DNA of 64,000 nt, taken from assembly GCA_018907035.1 (NCBI GenBank), contig JACCIC010000094.1:372001-436000 (forward strand), in the 5' to 3' direction. Below, in pieces: positions 1 through 9,700 of the stretch; the first letter of the stretch is position 1, and the number at the start of each line of letters is the position of its first letter. Both the position numbers and the translations under genes were made by a program. Source of the DNA: Sycobia sp. Sy_11 (taxonomy: Eukaryota > Arthropoda > Insecta > Hymenoptera > Epichrysomallidae). The notes below the pieces were generated by a model. It saw nothing but the letters and a program-made list of their open reading frames with translations. It was not told the DNA's origin and did no database searches.

Positions 1-168
1 CCGCAGAGCAAAAACTCAGACTTTTATGCTTCGTTATTTCACTCTGATGCGTTGCTTTCCCACAGCTCGCTGACGATCCATGACACAGTACATTTCGGAG
101 ACAATTTTGACATCTTTAAAAAAGCTAAGGCTTCCTGCTCATTTTGAGGCAATGAATCCGATCACACA
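1..168. other. left flank, no gene seen
   Basis: Short AT-rich flank. I see no ORF of note, repeat or RNA gene before the inverted-repeat element that begins near 169. Confidence 0.5.
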
Positions 169-648
169 TACCCGTGTAGAAATTTATTCTCGAATCTGAC
201 TAGTATCAGGTGAGTTTTCCTTATCAAATTTTCGGACTCACAAGGGAAATCTAGTCTGATCCTAGTTCCGATTTGTCCCACTTTTAATAGCATTTTTAAT
301 AGGGAACGAGCTTAGATTTTGGTAGGTATACCAAGCTCGTAACTAGACAAAATCTAGTCAGAAAATCTAGAAATTAAGCCTATAAGAAATTATTCTAATT
401 TTGTTTCCTCGATTAAGTGAATAATTTTTTGTCTCTTTAATATTTATTTATTTAAAATAAAAACATATATTTACGTATTTAGGTGACGCATACCATTTCA
501 TTAGCATTCATAAATTATTTTCTATATGACTATTACGTATTACGATTTACAATAACAATTAATAATTATTAATATATTTTTTATACACTAATTATTGTAA
601 ATTTTAATGTTAAACACCTCTGCTGCACATATAATATTTTATTCGATG

Positions 649-735
649 AAAAAAATTCCGACCTCCGCTGAGTATCGAGAACCCACGACCCTACGATTCG
701 CAAGCTAACGCATTAGTCACTATGCTAAAACGCAA
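649..735 (-). ncRNA. tRNA-like / SINE-head-like pol III sequence
   Basis: On the minus strand an A-box-like motif (complement of 711-727, TAGCATAGTGACTAATG) is followed at tRNA-like distance by a B-box-like motif (complement of 672-684, GGGTTCTCGATAC) and then by a run of seven T (complement of 649-655) that would end pol III transcription. The spacing gives a transcript of tRNA size. I do not see a convincing acceptor stem and the B box departs from GGTTCGANTCC, so this is more likely a tRNA-derived SINE head or tRNA pseudogene than a working tRNA. Confidence 0.4.
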
Positions 736-790
736 TATGTGATTACTATATATATATAATATATAATTTTCGTACACATAAGGTCTTGAT

Positions 791-1080
791 TAGAAAAGAC
801 GTCGTTCTTTCCAATATTAGAAAAAGTTGAGGAAATCTAACTAGAATCAAAATAGAAATTCTAACCGATTCCTGAATTCTCCTACTTGGCAGATTCCACC
901 TAGAAAAACGCCATTCTTTCCAAAATAAGGAGAAGTTAAGGAAATCTGACTAGATTCAAGATAGAAAGCCTGATAATTTCCTTAAGTTTTCTACTTGTAA
1001 AATTTTGACTAGTGAAAATACATATTTCTTTCTAACATTAATAAAAGATAAGGAAATCTGAATAAAGTAGAGAAATTAAT
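791..1080. repeat. ~110-bp degenerate tandem repeat, about 2.7 copies
   Basis: Related units begin at about 791, 901 and 1010. Each starts TAGAAAA or similar, then has TTCTTTCC, then GGAAATCT(A/G)ACTAGA, then a C/T-rich part ending in CTACTTG. The third unit is truncated and more diverged. The array lies inside the inverted-repeat element. Confidence 0.6.
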
Positions 1081-1224
1081 AATTAATATAAGACGATTAT
1101 TAGATGATCGTAGGGAAATCTAACTCTGATCTGGCGAGATTTACCTACATGAGGAAATCATCAGTAATACTGACTAGGATCTAGCCCGAACTAGGAATAT
1201 ACCGAGTATATTTCTGCACGGGTA

Positions 1225-1499
1225 GTTTTGAATGAAGATCGGCGATCAGTTGATCTAAATTAATCAGTGGCAATGTATTCCAACATAAGACAAAGTTGTA
1301 CATTATTTTTTCATAATCTAATATATTTAGTGATGAATTAAAAATTATAAGAGACATTATTATATACAGAACGTCTTATTTTAGTATATTATTCTTATTC
1401 CATAATAAATAAACAACGAAAAATAATAAATTTGTACGAGTAATAATCAACTTCTATTTTCTATTTTATTCATAATCAACTTGAATAGGAATTTTAAAT
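1225..1499. other. AT-rich spacer, nothing recognised
   Basis: AT-rich DNA between the inverted-repeat element and the LTR retrotransposon. I see no gene or repeat in it. Confidence 0.5.
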
Positions 1500-1503
1500 A
1501 GCT
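1500..1503. repeat. target-site duplication, left copy (AGCT)
   Basis: AGCT directly before the 5' LTR is repeated directly after the 3' LTR (13214-13217). A 4-bp duplication is usual for Ty3/gypsy integrases and shows that the element entered as one unit. Confidence 0.85.
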
Positions 1504-1704
1504 TGTGACGGGGTCACAGGGAAGGCTGCAAACGCATTCGCGTGCGCAGTAAGCAGTCTATATTTCGGACATCGCCGGCTCTGAGCGGAGGAAGAACGCG
1601 CGCATCGAAGAAGGCCTCTCCCCCTCTGCTGCGCACGTGTGGACCATCTGAGGAGCAGCGACGCCCGAGAAGCGGACGAGGCCCGAAACGCGGCGTATCG
1701 CCGA

Positions 1705-1729
1705 CGAGAGAGAGAGAGAGAGAGAGAGT

Positions 1730-1811
<82 letters not shown>

Positions 1812-1815
1812 GTGA
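1705..1815. repeat. (GA)n microsatellite in 5' LTR
   Basis: About 110 bp of nearly pure GA. The matching tract in the 3' LTR (11851-11920) is about 40 bp shorter, a length change since insertion or by copying. Confidence 0.9.
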
Positions 1816-1847
1816 GATGCGCGTATGCGTGAGAGCGTACGTGTGGG

Positions 1848-2175
1848 TTTATATGCGTGTACTCATGTGGGTGTGTATGTGTATTGTAGCGTGCGTGCGT
1901 ACATGCGTGCGTTTGTGTATGTTAGCGTGCGTGTGTACTCGTGTGAGTGTCTATGTGTATTGTAGTGTGCATGCGTACATGTGTGCGTATGCGTATGTTA
2001 GCGTGCGTGGGTACTCGTGTGAGTGTGTATGTGTCTTGTAGTGTGCATGCGTACATATGTGCGTATGCGTATGTTAGCGTGCGTGTGTACTCGTGTGAGT
2101 GTGTATTTGTATTGTAGCGTGCGTGCGTACACGGGTGCGTATGTGTATGTAAGCGTGCGTGCGTGTGTATGTACG
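1848..2175. repeat. 76-bp minisatellite in 5' LTR, ~4 copies
   Basis: The landmark TACTC recurs at 1860, 1936, 2012 and 2088, exactly 76 bp apart, inside a GT- and GCGT-rich unit. The same four units occur in the 3' LTR, so the array predates this insertion. Confidence 0.85.
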
Positions 2176-2459
2176 TTTAGAGAAGAGTGTAGTACTATGA
2201 AAGGGTGAACGTTGGTGTGGCGTTTGTATGTGTGAGTGTAATCCAACGTAGTGTGATCATGTGATGAGAACGTGCGAGCGGTACGTGGATTGGCGGGTTC
2301 GCGCCGTCAACAGCGCCTCGATTACTAAGTATGAAAAAGCGGGGAAAAAGGTTTTGCGACAGTGCTGTGTGGAGTGTGGTGCCGAATAGTTGGTGGGTGA
2401 GCGAGTGGGTCGTGAGTGGGTCGTGTAGAGAGTCGAGGGCTTTGTAGTTGGTGGGTGAA

Positions 2460-2465
2460 AATAAA
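2460..2465 (+). promoter_or_regulatory. probable LTR polyadenylation signal
   Basis: AATAAA followed within about 10-50 nt by GT-rich sequence (GTGCTTTGTTGTGC and more). The same arrangement in the 3' LTR at 12542-12547 would end the genomic transcript. Confidence 0.55.
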
Positions 2466-3085
2466 CGGGTGCTTTGTTGTGCGCACCGGGCGGGTGTTAG
2501 CGTGTTTGCTCGGCGTGCGTCAACGAGTGGGAATTAGAGTGATAGATAGCGGGTAAGCGCCATCCCGTGGCTGCATCATCGAGGTCTGTTCTTGGTATCG
2601 TCGGAGAGCGATACCCCCTAACAGCCAGCTGGATTCCCGGATCCAGGAGGGATCACGTGGACGTCGAGGCCATCGATCCGCGGCATCCCGTCGTCCAGGA
2701 CGAGAGCCGCCTGGGAGGACTTCATCGGCGCCGGCGAGAGCGGTGACAGTAAGGCCCGGTTTTCTTTCCATTTGTATAGCGTGCATCGTATAATAGCGAA
2801 TTCGCGTCATTGTTGCGAGTCAGACCGAATGTCGGGATCGGTTGAGCCGGTGGTTCCCGAAATTTTAGTAGTCGAGGCGAGGAAGCGGATAAGAGTGATA
2901 GCGTGAATGATAAGGTGTGATCCCCTTCTGTCGAGAAGAATATCCGATTACGAAAAGCGTAAGAGAATGTAAGAGTGTATAATTATATTGATTGAAAGTA
3001 TGATTACGTAATAAATTGTGCCCGTGGTACGGGATTCTGCTTTCCAACTTATGTGTTTTTATTTTATAGCAAATACCACGTCACA

Positions 3086-3500
3086 AAATGGTATCCCTGG
3101 TGGGGAATTTTGCCTAAGCACCGCGATCCGTGATTCGGGGAATTAGAAATCCGTTGGGAAACGTGGAAGTGTTTTGCGCCTTTGTGAGTTCCGAGAGAGG
3201 GGAGTTCTTGTTTTTTTTTGGTGCCTGGTAGAGAGAGAGGGAAGAGTCACGTGTGTGTATGCGCGCAGGCAGCTAGCGCGCTCACGCTCGTTGTGCACTG
3301 TTACACGTCGGATCCAATTCTAGGAACTGCCGACGGTTACAACTGCAGTAAGGAGAAAGCTAACCTTTTTTTTTATGTTTTTTTTTGTGTGTGCCGAAAC
3401 TTATTTTAGTTTTCAGAGCAAGAGAATAAGGAAAAAGATACCAGGTTTGTGATGCAGTATTATATTATTATATAGTAATTATATACATATATATATATGC

Positions 3501-3554
<54 letters not shown>

Positions 3555-3933
3555 ACATTTGATTTTGTTTTTTTTTCTCCTTTTGGTGTCGTGTAGTTAT
3601 CTTTGAAGTTGTGGCGTCGATTAGAAAGAAAAAAAATGGATAGCGCGAAAAGGGCCATGTTTTGCCTAAAGATTTAGCTGGGTATATTATAGCAGGTATA
3701 ATTATTTTAGAATAGTTAGGTTGGGTGGGGAATTTAATTCTGCCGGAAGAACAGTCATACTCGTTCGTGTGAAATAAAACGTGTGCGTTTGGTCAGGTAT
3801 CTTTTACACGTAAGATATCCTATTTTATGCTAGCTGAGCATCAATACAAAAGAACGGTAGAGCCACGTCGGGTAGTGAGTGCAGTCGAAGGTTTTGGTGG
3901 TGTCGCGGGAGAGTTTTTGTGAAAATCGAGGAA
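3086..3933 (+). other. retrotransposon leader with primer-binding-like site and (AT)n tract
   Basis: Three bases after the LTR, TGGTATCCCTGGTGGGGA (3089-3106) begins with TGG, the complement of the tRNA CCA end, at the place where a minus-strand primer-binding site is expected; I could not name the tRNA. An (AT)n tract fills about 3475-3551. GTGAGT at 3184-3189 is a good splice-donor core and a candidate donor for an ORF3 mRNA. Other GT-rich and T-rich patches have no coding potential. Confidence 0.55.
3475..3551. repeat. (AT)n microsatellite in retroelement leader
   Basis: Almost pure AT dinucleotides, uninterrupted from about 3511. Confidence 0.9.
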
Positions 3934-4254
3934 ATGAGCGATCACGCGTTACGAATGCAGGCATTGATGGAGATGAGGGAAAGGCGCGCGGTGAAGCTTG
4001 CGATAGCGCGATTAAGTCTGCAAGAGGTGCGGAACGATCTGCGCGTACGGGGGTTAAACATGGATGGATCGGAATCGATGTTGCGTGACCGCCTGCTACG
4101 CGTGAGTCTTATCGAATTGGAACTAGAGAATACGTTGATTCCGTGGTATGAATGGGACGTATTAGAAGGCGCAGCGGAAGGGGGGAAGAATTCGCCGCCG
4201 GCGGGTAGGAGGGAAATCTCGGTGATCAACGACGAAACCATAGAAGTGGAATAG
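3934..4254 (+). CDS. retrotransposon ORF1, small SAP-like protein (106 aa)
   Basis: First ORF of the element. The ATG at 3934 is used because the frame upstream offers only a GTG at 3919. Residues about 27-57 fit a SAP motif (helix, then L-R-x-R-G-L-N, a turn with DGS, then L-R-D-R-L-L); SAP domains bind DNA, often at scaffold or AT-rich sites. Residues 69-73 read IPWYE, a pentapeptide that recurs in ORF3. The remainder is acidic and ends at a TAG (4252-4254). It may be a stand-alone accessory protein, or the N-terminal part of Gag cut off by that stop: the same frame stays open after the TAG to 4494. A spliced link to Gag is also possible. The SAP assignment is by eye. Confidence 0.5.
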   Translation: MSDHALRMQALMEMRERRAVKLAIARLSLQEVRNDLRVRGLNMDGSESMLRDRLLRVSLIELELENTLIPWYEWDVLEGAAEGGKNSPPAGRREISVINDETIEVE

Positions 4255-4652
4255 CGGTGCATACAAAGCAAAGGGAGAATGGATATATCGAGCGATGAAG
4301 AAATGTGCACCGCAGGTCAAGATTGCGACGGGGATGGGAAATATTTACAGCACCAGTCTGTTCGTGCCGAGGTATATTCGCCGCCTGTGGTGGCACCTAC
4401 GTCGTCAGCGACCTGTACGGTTACGACTTCTACGGTTACGCAAGCCGGAGTGGCGAATCCGCGACACGGTCGGATGCGAATGTGGCACCACTGATAGGTG
4501 CCTACTCGTTTTCCGCGACGCCGAGAATAATGTTAGATCAAAACGCTCGAACGAATTGGTAGGAAAACCCTGCAGCCTGGGAGTATTATTCTGCCCGCGT
4601 TAGGCGAGGAGTCGGCACGCCACCATTAAGAAGAAGCGAGAGCTCGCCGCGG
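4255..4652 (+). other. ORF1-Gag gap with overlapping interrupted frames
   Basis: After the ORF1 stop the same frame stays open to 4494 and reads acidic, then Ser/Thr/Val-rich. The Gag frame is open from about 4305, is broken once by TAG at 4560-4562, and is then open into Gag. A Gag precursor starting at ORF1 would thus need two stop bypasses and one -1 shift, or splicing. I cannot tell whether this is decay or normal design. Confidence 0.4.
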
Positions 4653-6482
4653 ATGACGGCGCCTTTAGCGAGTAGAGGTGGATCTCACGAACCAGGCTCG
4701 CAAAAATGCCATTGGTTCACGCCGGCCCAGGAGTTCGGGGTAACAAGAGACAGTGCTAACGAGGGAAAATACCGGTTTTTCGAGAGTTATATTAGCGACG
4801 ATAGCGTTAAGAGTACGGTGATAAGAGGGGTAGGCCAACGAGAACAAGAGTGTAAAAGGAGGAGTACCGTGTCGGATGGGAACTCCATGTTACGGTCTAG
4901 GAGGGGATTAGAGATAGAATTGGACTCGGGATCGGATTGGAAGAAGGGAGATGGAAAAAATCGTACGCGGAAAGGTCCCTCAGCGAGATCGGAAACGATG
5001 CGTCCCCGCGGGACGCAGAGCGATCGTATGTTGCCTAAATATCGCGAGGCGGAGCCCCCAAGTGGGATACATCCTGGAGAGTCAAGGTTGAAACGCGGGG
5101 ATAGGGAAACTGAGAAATTACGAAACTACGGGCGCCGAATTAGGAGAGCAAGCGAGAGCTCGGGGAGCGGAGCGAGCGCGGGGAGCGCAGTGACGAGTGC
5201 TTCGAATCAAGCCGGTTCGATGGCCGATCTCAGCCGTTCAGCGAGACATGCGATGCGTTTCCTGAAAGGTGCAGGCTTACGATTCTCAGGAGAGGATAAG
5301 AGGGAGGACGCGGAGGAATTCCTCGAGATGTTGGACGATTGTCGCGAGTGCGCAGGTATTTCGGACGCGGATATTTTTCAATCTCTACCATTTATAACGA
5401 GCAAAAGGGCACGGAGATGGTACAGGACGGTGAAACACAAAATAGCGTCGTGGAATGATTTTTCTCGACTTTTTCGATTCCAATTCATTGGAGAATATGA
5501 TAGGGAGGATTTATTAGACGATTTGAGAAAGCGTTCACAAGGAAAGTGCGAGAAAATAGCGGTATATATCGCGAGCTTACGGTATATTGTATCGCGGTTC
5601 CTAAGGCCGCCGTCGAAGCGAGAACAGATTAATTTAGCGTATAGGGGGTTGTTGCCAGAATATCGTAACGCCATGTCTGACAAGCTAGTCGATAGCTTAG
5701 ATGATATTGAACGCTATGGACGTCGTTGGGAGAGGCAGAAAGACCTAGATAGTAGGTACGTGCCGCCGCCACCGGCGGAGAAGATGCGGGTTCCCGGAGC
5801 CGCTTTTGTGGGATCGGCTATAAAAGTAAAAATAGCGTCGGCAGAGGGGAAGGACGTGGCATCGGCTATGACCGCGGGAGGGCCGCGAACGTATAGTGCC
5901 GTAGTGGCTAAAAAGAAGGGCCAGGAAGGGAAAAAGTCGGAACTTCGACATCGCGACGAAAGTAGGAGGGAGAAACTCGTTGAATCGCAAGATAGCGGTT
6001 TATCTGCCGCGGTGAGTCCCGAATTTGTGTCGAACCGGCCGAATTACCGGCTGACGCGCGTAGACGGCGCGAACGAGCGACGGCACGGGGGATATAGTGG
6101 AAACCGCGGAAATAATAGGTGGGAAAATCGCGGAGGTAATTACGCCGCCGTTGGCCCGATCAACAGCCAGGACGCGCGATTCTCGCAAAAATATGGTGCG
6201 CGCAACGGTGCGTATCGTCCTGCGGGAGGGAATAATAAATTCCCGGGTACGTGTTTCACGTGTAAAAAGGGAGGACACAGAGCGTCAGAATGTCCGCAAA
6301 TGGTTTGCTTCTTGTGCGGCGGAAGGGGGCACGCGGCAAGTAGTTGCGCCGAACGCGAGCGCGCGTATCGTACGAGCTGCCAGGTATGTGACACGCCCGA
6401 CGTCACGTTTAAGACGTGCAGAAATTGTGCTACGCTGCGTGAGAAGTGGGGAAACGGGCCAGCTGGGGCGCAGAGAAATTAA
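4653..6482 (+). CDS. gag: Gag polyprotein of Ty3/gypsy-type element (609 aa)
   Basis: Structural protein that would form the capsid and package the RNA. Residues about 200-365 match the retrotransposon Gag (capsid-like) pattern: FSGEDKREDAEEFLEML, a long helical stretch with RRWYRTV, and W-x-D-F-S-R-L-F-R-F-Q-F. The C-terminus has two CCHC knuckles (C534-C537-H542-C547 and C552-C555-H560-C565) and then a four-cysteine module (C576-C579-C589-C592). The N-terminal ~190 residues are basic and Ser-rich. The frame is open upstream to 4563, so the start at 4653 is the first ATG and not proven. The end overlaps the Pol frame and carries a -1 frameshift signal (6449-6497). No internal stops. Confidence 0.9.
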   Translation: MTAPLASRGGSHEPGSQKCHWFTPAQEFGVTRDSANEGKYRFFESYISDDSVKSTVIRGVGQREQECKRRSTVSDGNSMLRSRRGLEIELDSGSDWKKGDGKNRTRKGPSARSETMRPRGTQSDRMLPKYREAEPPSGIHPGESRLKRGDRETEKLRNYGRRIRRASESSGSGASAGSAVTSASNQAGSMADLSRSARHAMRFLKGAGLRFSGEDKREDAEEFLEMLDDCRECAGISDADIFQSLPFITSKRARRWYRTVKHKIASWNDFSRLFRFQFIGEYDREDLLDDLRKRSQGKCEKIAVYIASLRYIVSRFLRPPSKREQINLAYRGLLPEYRNAMSDKLVDSLDDIERYGRRWERQKDLDSRYVPPPPAEKMRVPGAAFVGSAIKVKIASAEGKDVASAMTAGGPRTYSAVVAKKKGQEGKKSELRHRDESRREKLVESQDSGLSAAVSPEFVSNRPNYRLTRVDGANERRHGGYSGNRGNNRWENRGGNYAAVGPINSQDARFSQKYGARNGAYRPAGGNNKFPGTCFTCKKGGHRASECPQMVCFLCGGRGHAASSCAERERAYRTSCQVCDTPDVTFKTCRNCATLREKWGNGPAGAQRN

Positions 6483-6497
6483 ATACTGCACCCCAGC
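6449..6497 (+). promoter_or_regulatory. programmed -1 ribosomal frameshift signal
   Basis: Slippery heptamer GGGAAAC at 6449-6455, in the correct register for the Gag frame (G GGA AAC). A 6-nt spacer follows, then a 12-bp stem (GCTGGGGCGCAG at 6462-6473 with CTGCACCCCAGC at 6486-6497) that has one C-A mismatch. The 12-nt loop contains the Gag stop TAA (6480-6482). Heptamer, spacer and stem match known retroviral gag-pro signals. A -1 slip enters the frame of Pol. Confidence 0.85.
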
Positions 6498-6703
6498 GAT
6501 CCGTCAATAGTGGGGAAGGGGAGTCGGGGGCGAAAACTCAAAATTCAGAGGAATGTGAGGAGGGAAATAGCGCACCATCTCGTGGAATGATGACGGAGGC
6601 ACGCAGCACCGGCGCGGGTGAAAATGATAAGTGGGTACGGCCGAGTGGGGAAAAGTGTGCGTAAAGTGAAAAGTGCGAAGGCCCGACTTCGCCAATTGAT
6701 TTC
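6482..6703 (+). other. Pol-frame extension, broken by one TAA
   Basis: After a -1 slip the Pol frame runs from the heptamer to TAA at 6662-6664; the same frame then continues without a stop into the ATG of Pol at 6704. The ~70 codons before the stop are Glu/Gly/Ser-rich and linker-like. A Gag-Pol fusion would therefore stop 13 codons short of the Pol ATG in this copy. Confidence 0.7.
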
Positions 6704-9700
6704 ATGGCGAAGTGGTGGTATTGGAAACCAAACACATCTGTTAGTGATTTCGTGCCGAGATCTCCGGCATGTGAGCCGAAACAAAAGAGCGCCGGCTCGG
6801 CGCAACCAAAGAATGAAGTTAAGGACAACGATAGCGACGCGAGGGGAGAGGCATGTGATCCGTCGGCGAAGGGGGGAGAAAGTGAAGTAGAGTGTGGCGC
6901 GAAGAGGAAATGTATAGCGGGTACAAGTGGGGAGACTCGGTACTTTTTAGCGGTAAAGTTAGGGGGAACACTGTTTTACGCGTTATTTGATCCAGGCGCG
7001 AGTCTGTCAGTAATAGGGCCAAGAATCGCAGAACATTTTAAATCGCGATTGAGAGCGAGCGACTCGTGCATTAAAAATGTGAATGGGGGAGTCACGCGGA
7101 CGTTAGGCATACTTAGCGTCGTTTTAGAAGTGGATGGGGCATCCGAAACCATCGATTTTAAAGCAGTGCATAATCTCGATCAAGATATCATCCTCGGGAT
7201 GGATTTTTGTAGAACGTTCGATTGTGACAGTCGATTAGGACGAGGTTTGTGGAGAGTGCGCGAGGGAGAGTGGAGATCATTTTCGCGCGAAAGCGATGAG
7301 GATCAAAACGTAATTTATGCGGAGTGTGCGGGAATTTCACTGCTAAATGAGACCGAGCGTGTAGAGGTGAAGTGCCTGATCAAAACGATGCTGAGTTTGC
7401 GGCCCGCGGAGTTAGGTGTGACGAATTTAACTGAGCATCACATCGATGTGCAGGGCGCGGCGCCTATCAAGCATCGCTTACGGCGGATGTCGCCGCGAAT
7501 GCTCGAGATAGCGTCGGAGGAAGTCAAGCGTCTGCGGAGAGAAGGGGTGATCGAGCTTTCCGCGAGTGACTGGAGTAGCGCGCCGGTACTAGTAAAAAAA
7601 TCGGACGGCAGCTATCGATTTTGCGTTGATTTCCGCGACCTTAATAAGGTAACGCGGAAAGATGCGTACCCGATACCGAATATGGACGCCATCCTGGACA
7701 AATTGCGGAGGGCGAAGTATATAACGAAAATCGACTTAAAGCAAGCGTATTTTCAGGTGCCAATGGAGGAGTCGAGTAGAAAGTATACGGCGTTTGCAAT
7801 TCCGGGGTCGGGACTGTGGCAATTCGTTCGAATGCCGTTCGGGCTGACGAACGCGCCGATGACCTTTCAAAGGCTGATCGATGCGCTGTTTGGGCCCGAA
7901 TTTGAGCCGTATATATTTTGTTACCTAGATGATATTATTATCGTGACAGAAAATTTTGCAGAGCACGTGCGTTGGTTAAGAATAGTGCTGCAGAAGTTAA
8001 TTAGTGCCGGATTAGCAATTAATGAGGAGAAGTGTGAATTTTGTTGTAGTCGAGTGGCGTATCTAGGGTTTTTATTAGATGAAGAGGGCCTGCGCCCGGA
8101 TCCAGAAAAAGTAGCGCCGGTAATTGAGTATCCGGAGCCGCAAAATGTGAAGCAATTGCGTCGTTTTTTAGGAATGGTAGGATGGTATGCGCGTTTCATA
8201 AAGGGGGATTCTGAGTTGAAGATACCTTTAGTAAAGCTCCTGCGGAAAAGTCACGCGTGGGAATGGGGAGAAGAGCAGCGAGAGGTATTTGAAGCACTGA
8301 AACGGGCACTCACAAAAGCCCCGGTGCTAGCGCGGCCAGATTTTGAAAAACCGTTTAGCGTACAGAGCGATGCGAGTAATTACGCGATCGGCGCCGTTTT
8401 GACGCAGGAGAGTACCGATGGCGAGCACCCGATCGTGTATGTGAGCCGAGTACTTTCTCCGGCCGAGAGGAATTATTCAACAACGGAAAAGGAATGCCTA
8501 GCCGTGTTGTGGGCAATAAAAAAGCTGCGCCCATATTTAGAGGGATATAAATTCACCGTAATTACGGATCACAGTGTGTTACGGTGGCTCAAAAATTTAA
8601 AAGAGCCGGCGGGTCGATTAGCGAGATGGGCGCTCGAGCTCGAGCAATGGGATTATGAGATCGTTCATCGGAAAGGGGCGCTGAATCACGTGGCTGACGC
8701 TTTGTCCCGCCTCTACGAGAACGAGGAACACGACGTAGCCGGGCTGGGTGAGGTCAAAGATCCGTGGTATATGCGGATGCTAGAAAGCGTGCCGAAAAAC
8801 CCCATCAAATACCGTGATTGGAAGGTAGAAGGGACGCGATTATATAGGCGCCGAGAGGATCCACTATTGAATCCAATAATAACGAGAGAGGAGGGTTGGA
8901 GACTTGTAGTGCCGTTGGACGATAGAGAAAGAGTTTTACGGAACGCGCACGATACGCCTTCGTCGGGGCACCTTGGGGTCGAAAAGACGTACGATCGGAT
9001 CGCACGCGAATACTATTGGAAGGGTGTTTACTACGACGTACACACTTATGTGCGAGAATGCATACAATGCCAAAAATATAAAGTACCGCAGTCTGCGGCA
9101 CCCGGACTAATGGGGAGCCGAATTGTAGAGAGATCGTGGGTCGTCGTTGCTGCGGATATGATGGAATTTCCGCCGAGCAGATCGCAACATAAATACTTAT
9201 TAGTATTTCAGGATCTTTTTACGCGGTGGATTGAAGTTAAGGCGCTGCGTAGAGCTGACGGTAAAGCCGTTAGTAGAGCGATGGAGGAATTAATTTTATT
9301 CAGATGGGAGACTCCCGAATATATCTTAACCGATAACGGGAGGGAGTTCGAAAATAAGATCGTCAATGATATGCTAGCCGAATACGGGATAAAACACGTA
9401 ACAACGCCGCCATATCATCCACAGGCGAACCCGGTAGAGCGAAGTAATAGGACACTGAAGACAATGATCGCAGCCTTCGTACAAGCAGACCATCGCGACT
9501 GGGACGTGCACGTGCATGAGTTTAGGCATGCTGTTAACACGGCGATGCAAGCCTCGACAAAGGTTTCTCCCGCGTTTCTGAACTTTGGGCGTCATCCGAA
9601 GCCCGTAAGAAGTTTGCGCCGAGAAGTCGAGGGTCAGCGTCTAGTTTCTCAGATAGCGCCAGAAAGCTGGATAGATAGGATGAAACGATTGGACGCACTA

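Larger units (their letters stand above)
169..1224. mobile_element. candidate non-autonomous DNA element with terminal inverted repeats
   Basis: The sequence at 169-192 and the reverse complement of 1203-1224 match over about 20 of 22 positions; both begin TACCCGTG, differ at one base, then continue AGAAAT. Weaker inverted similarity runs further inward. The interior has no ORF. It holds AT-rich filler, a ~110-bp tandem repeat (791-1080) and a tRNA-like stretch (649-735). No clear target-site duplication is visible next to the repeats, so the exact ends are uncertain. This fits a MITE-like or decayed DNA transposon; an unrelated fold-back repeat is the alternative. Confidence 0.5.
1504..3085 (+). 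repeat. 5' LTR (1582 bp)
   Basis: Begins TGTGACG and ends CGTCACA; pairs with 11650-13213. Contains a long (GA)n tract (1705-1815), a 76-bp GT-rich minisatellite (about 1848-2175), an AATAAA at 2460-2465 followed by GT-rich sequence as expected of the R/U5 boundary, and a second AATAAA at 3010-3015. It lacks 46 bp present in the 3' LTR (13005-13050), and the break falls at a 4-bp GATC (2919-2922). The length is otherwise matched except for a longer GA tract. Open reading frames inside it are repeat-driven and not considered real. Confidence 0.95.

Noticed and set aside
1542..2246. Several open frames in the 5' LTR (and their twins in the 3' LTR)
   Set aside because: They consist of GA-repeat (Arg-Glu) and GT-minisatellite translations and start at non-ATG codons; they are products of simple sequence.
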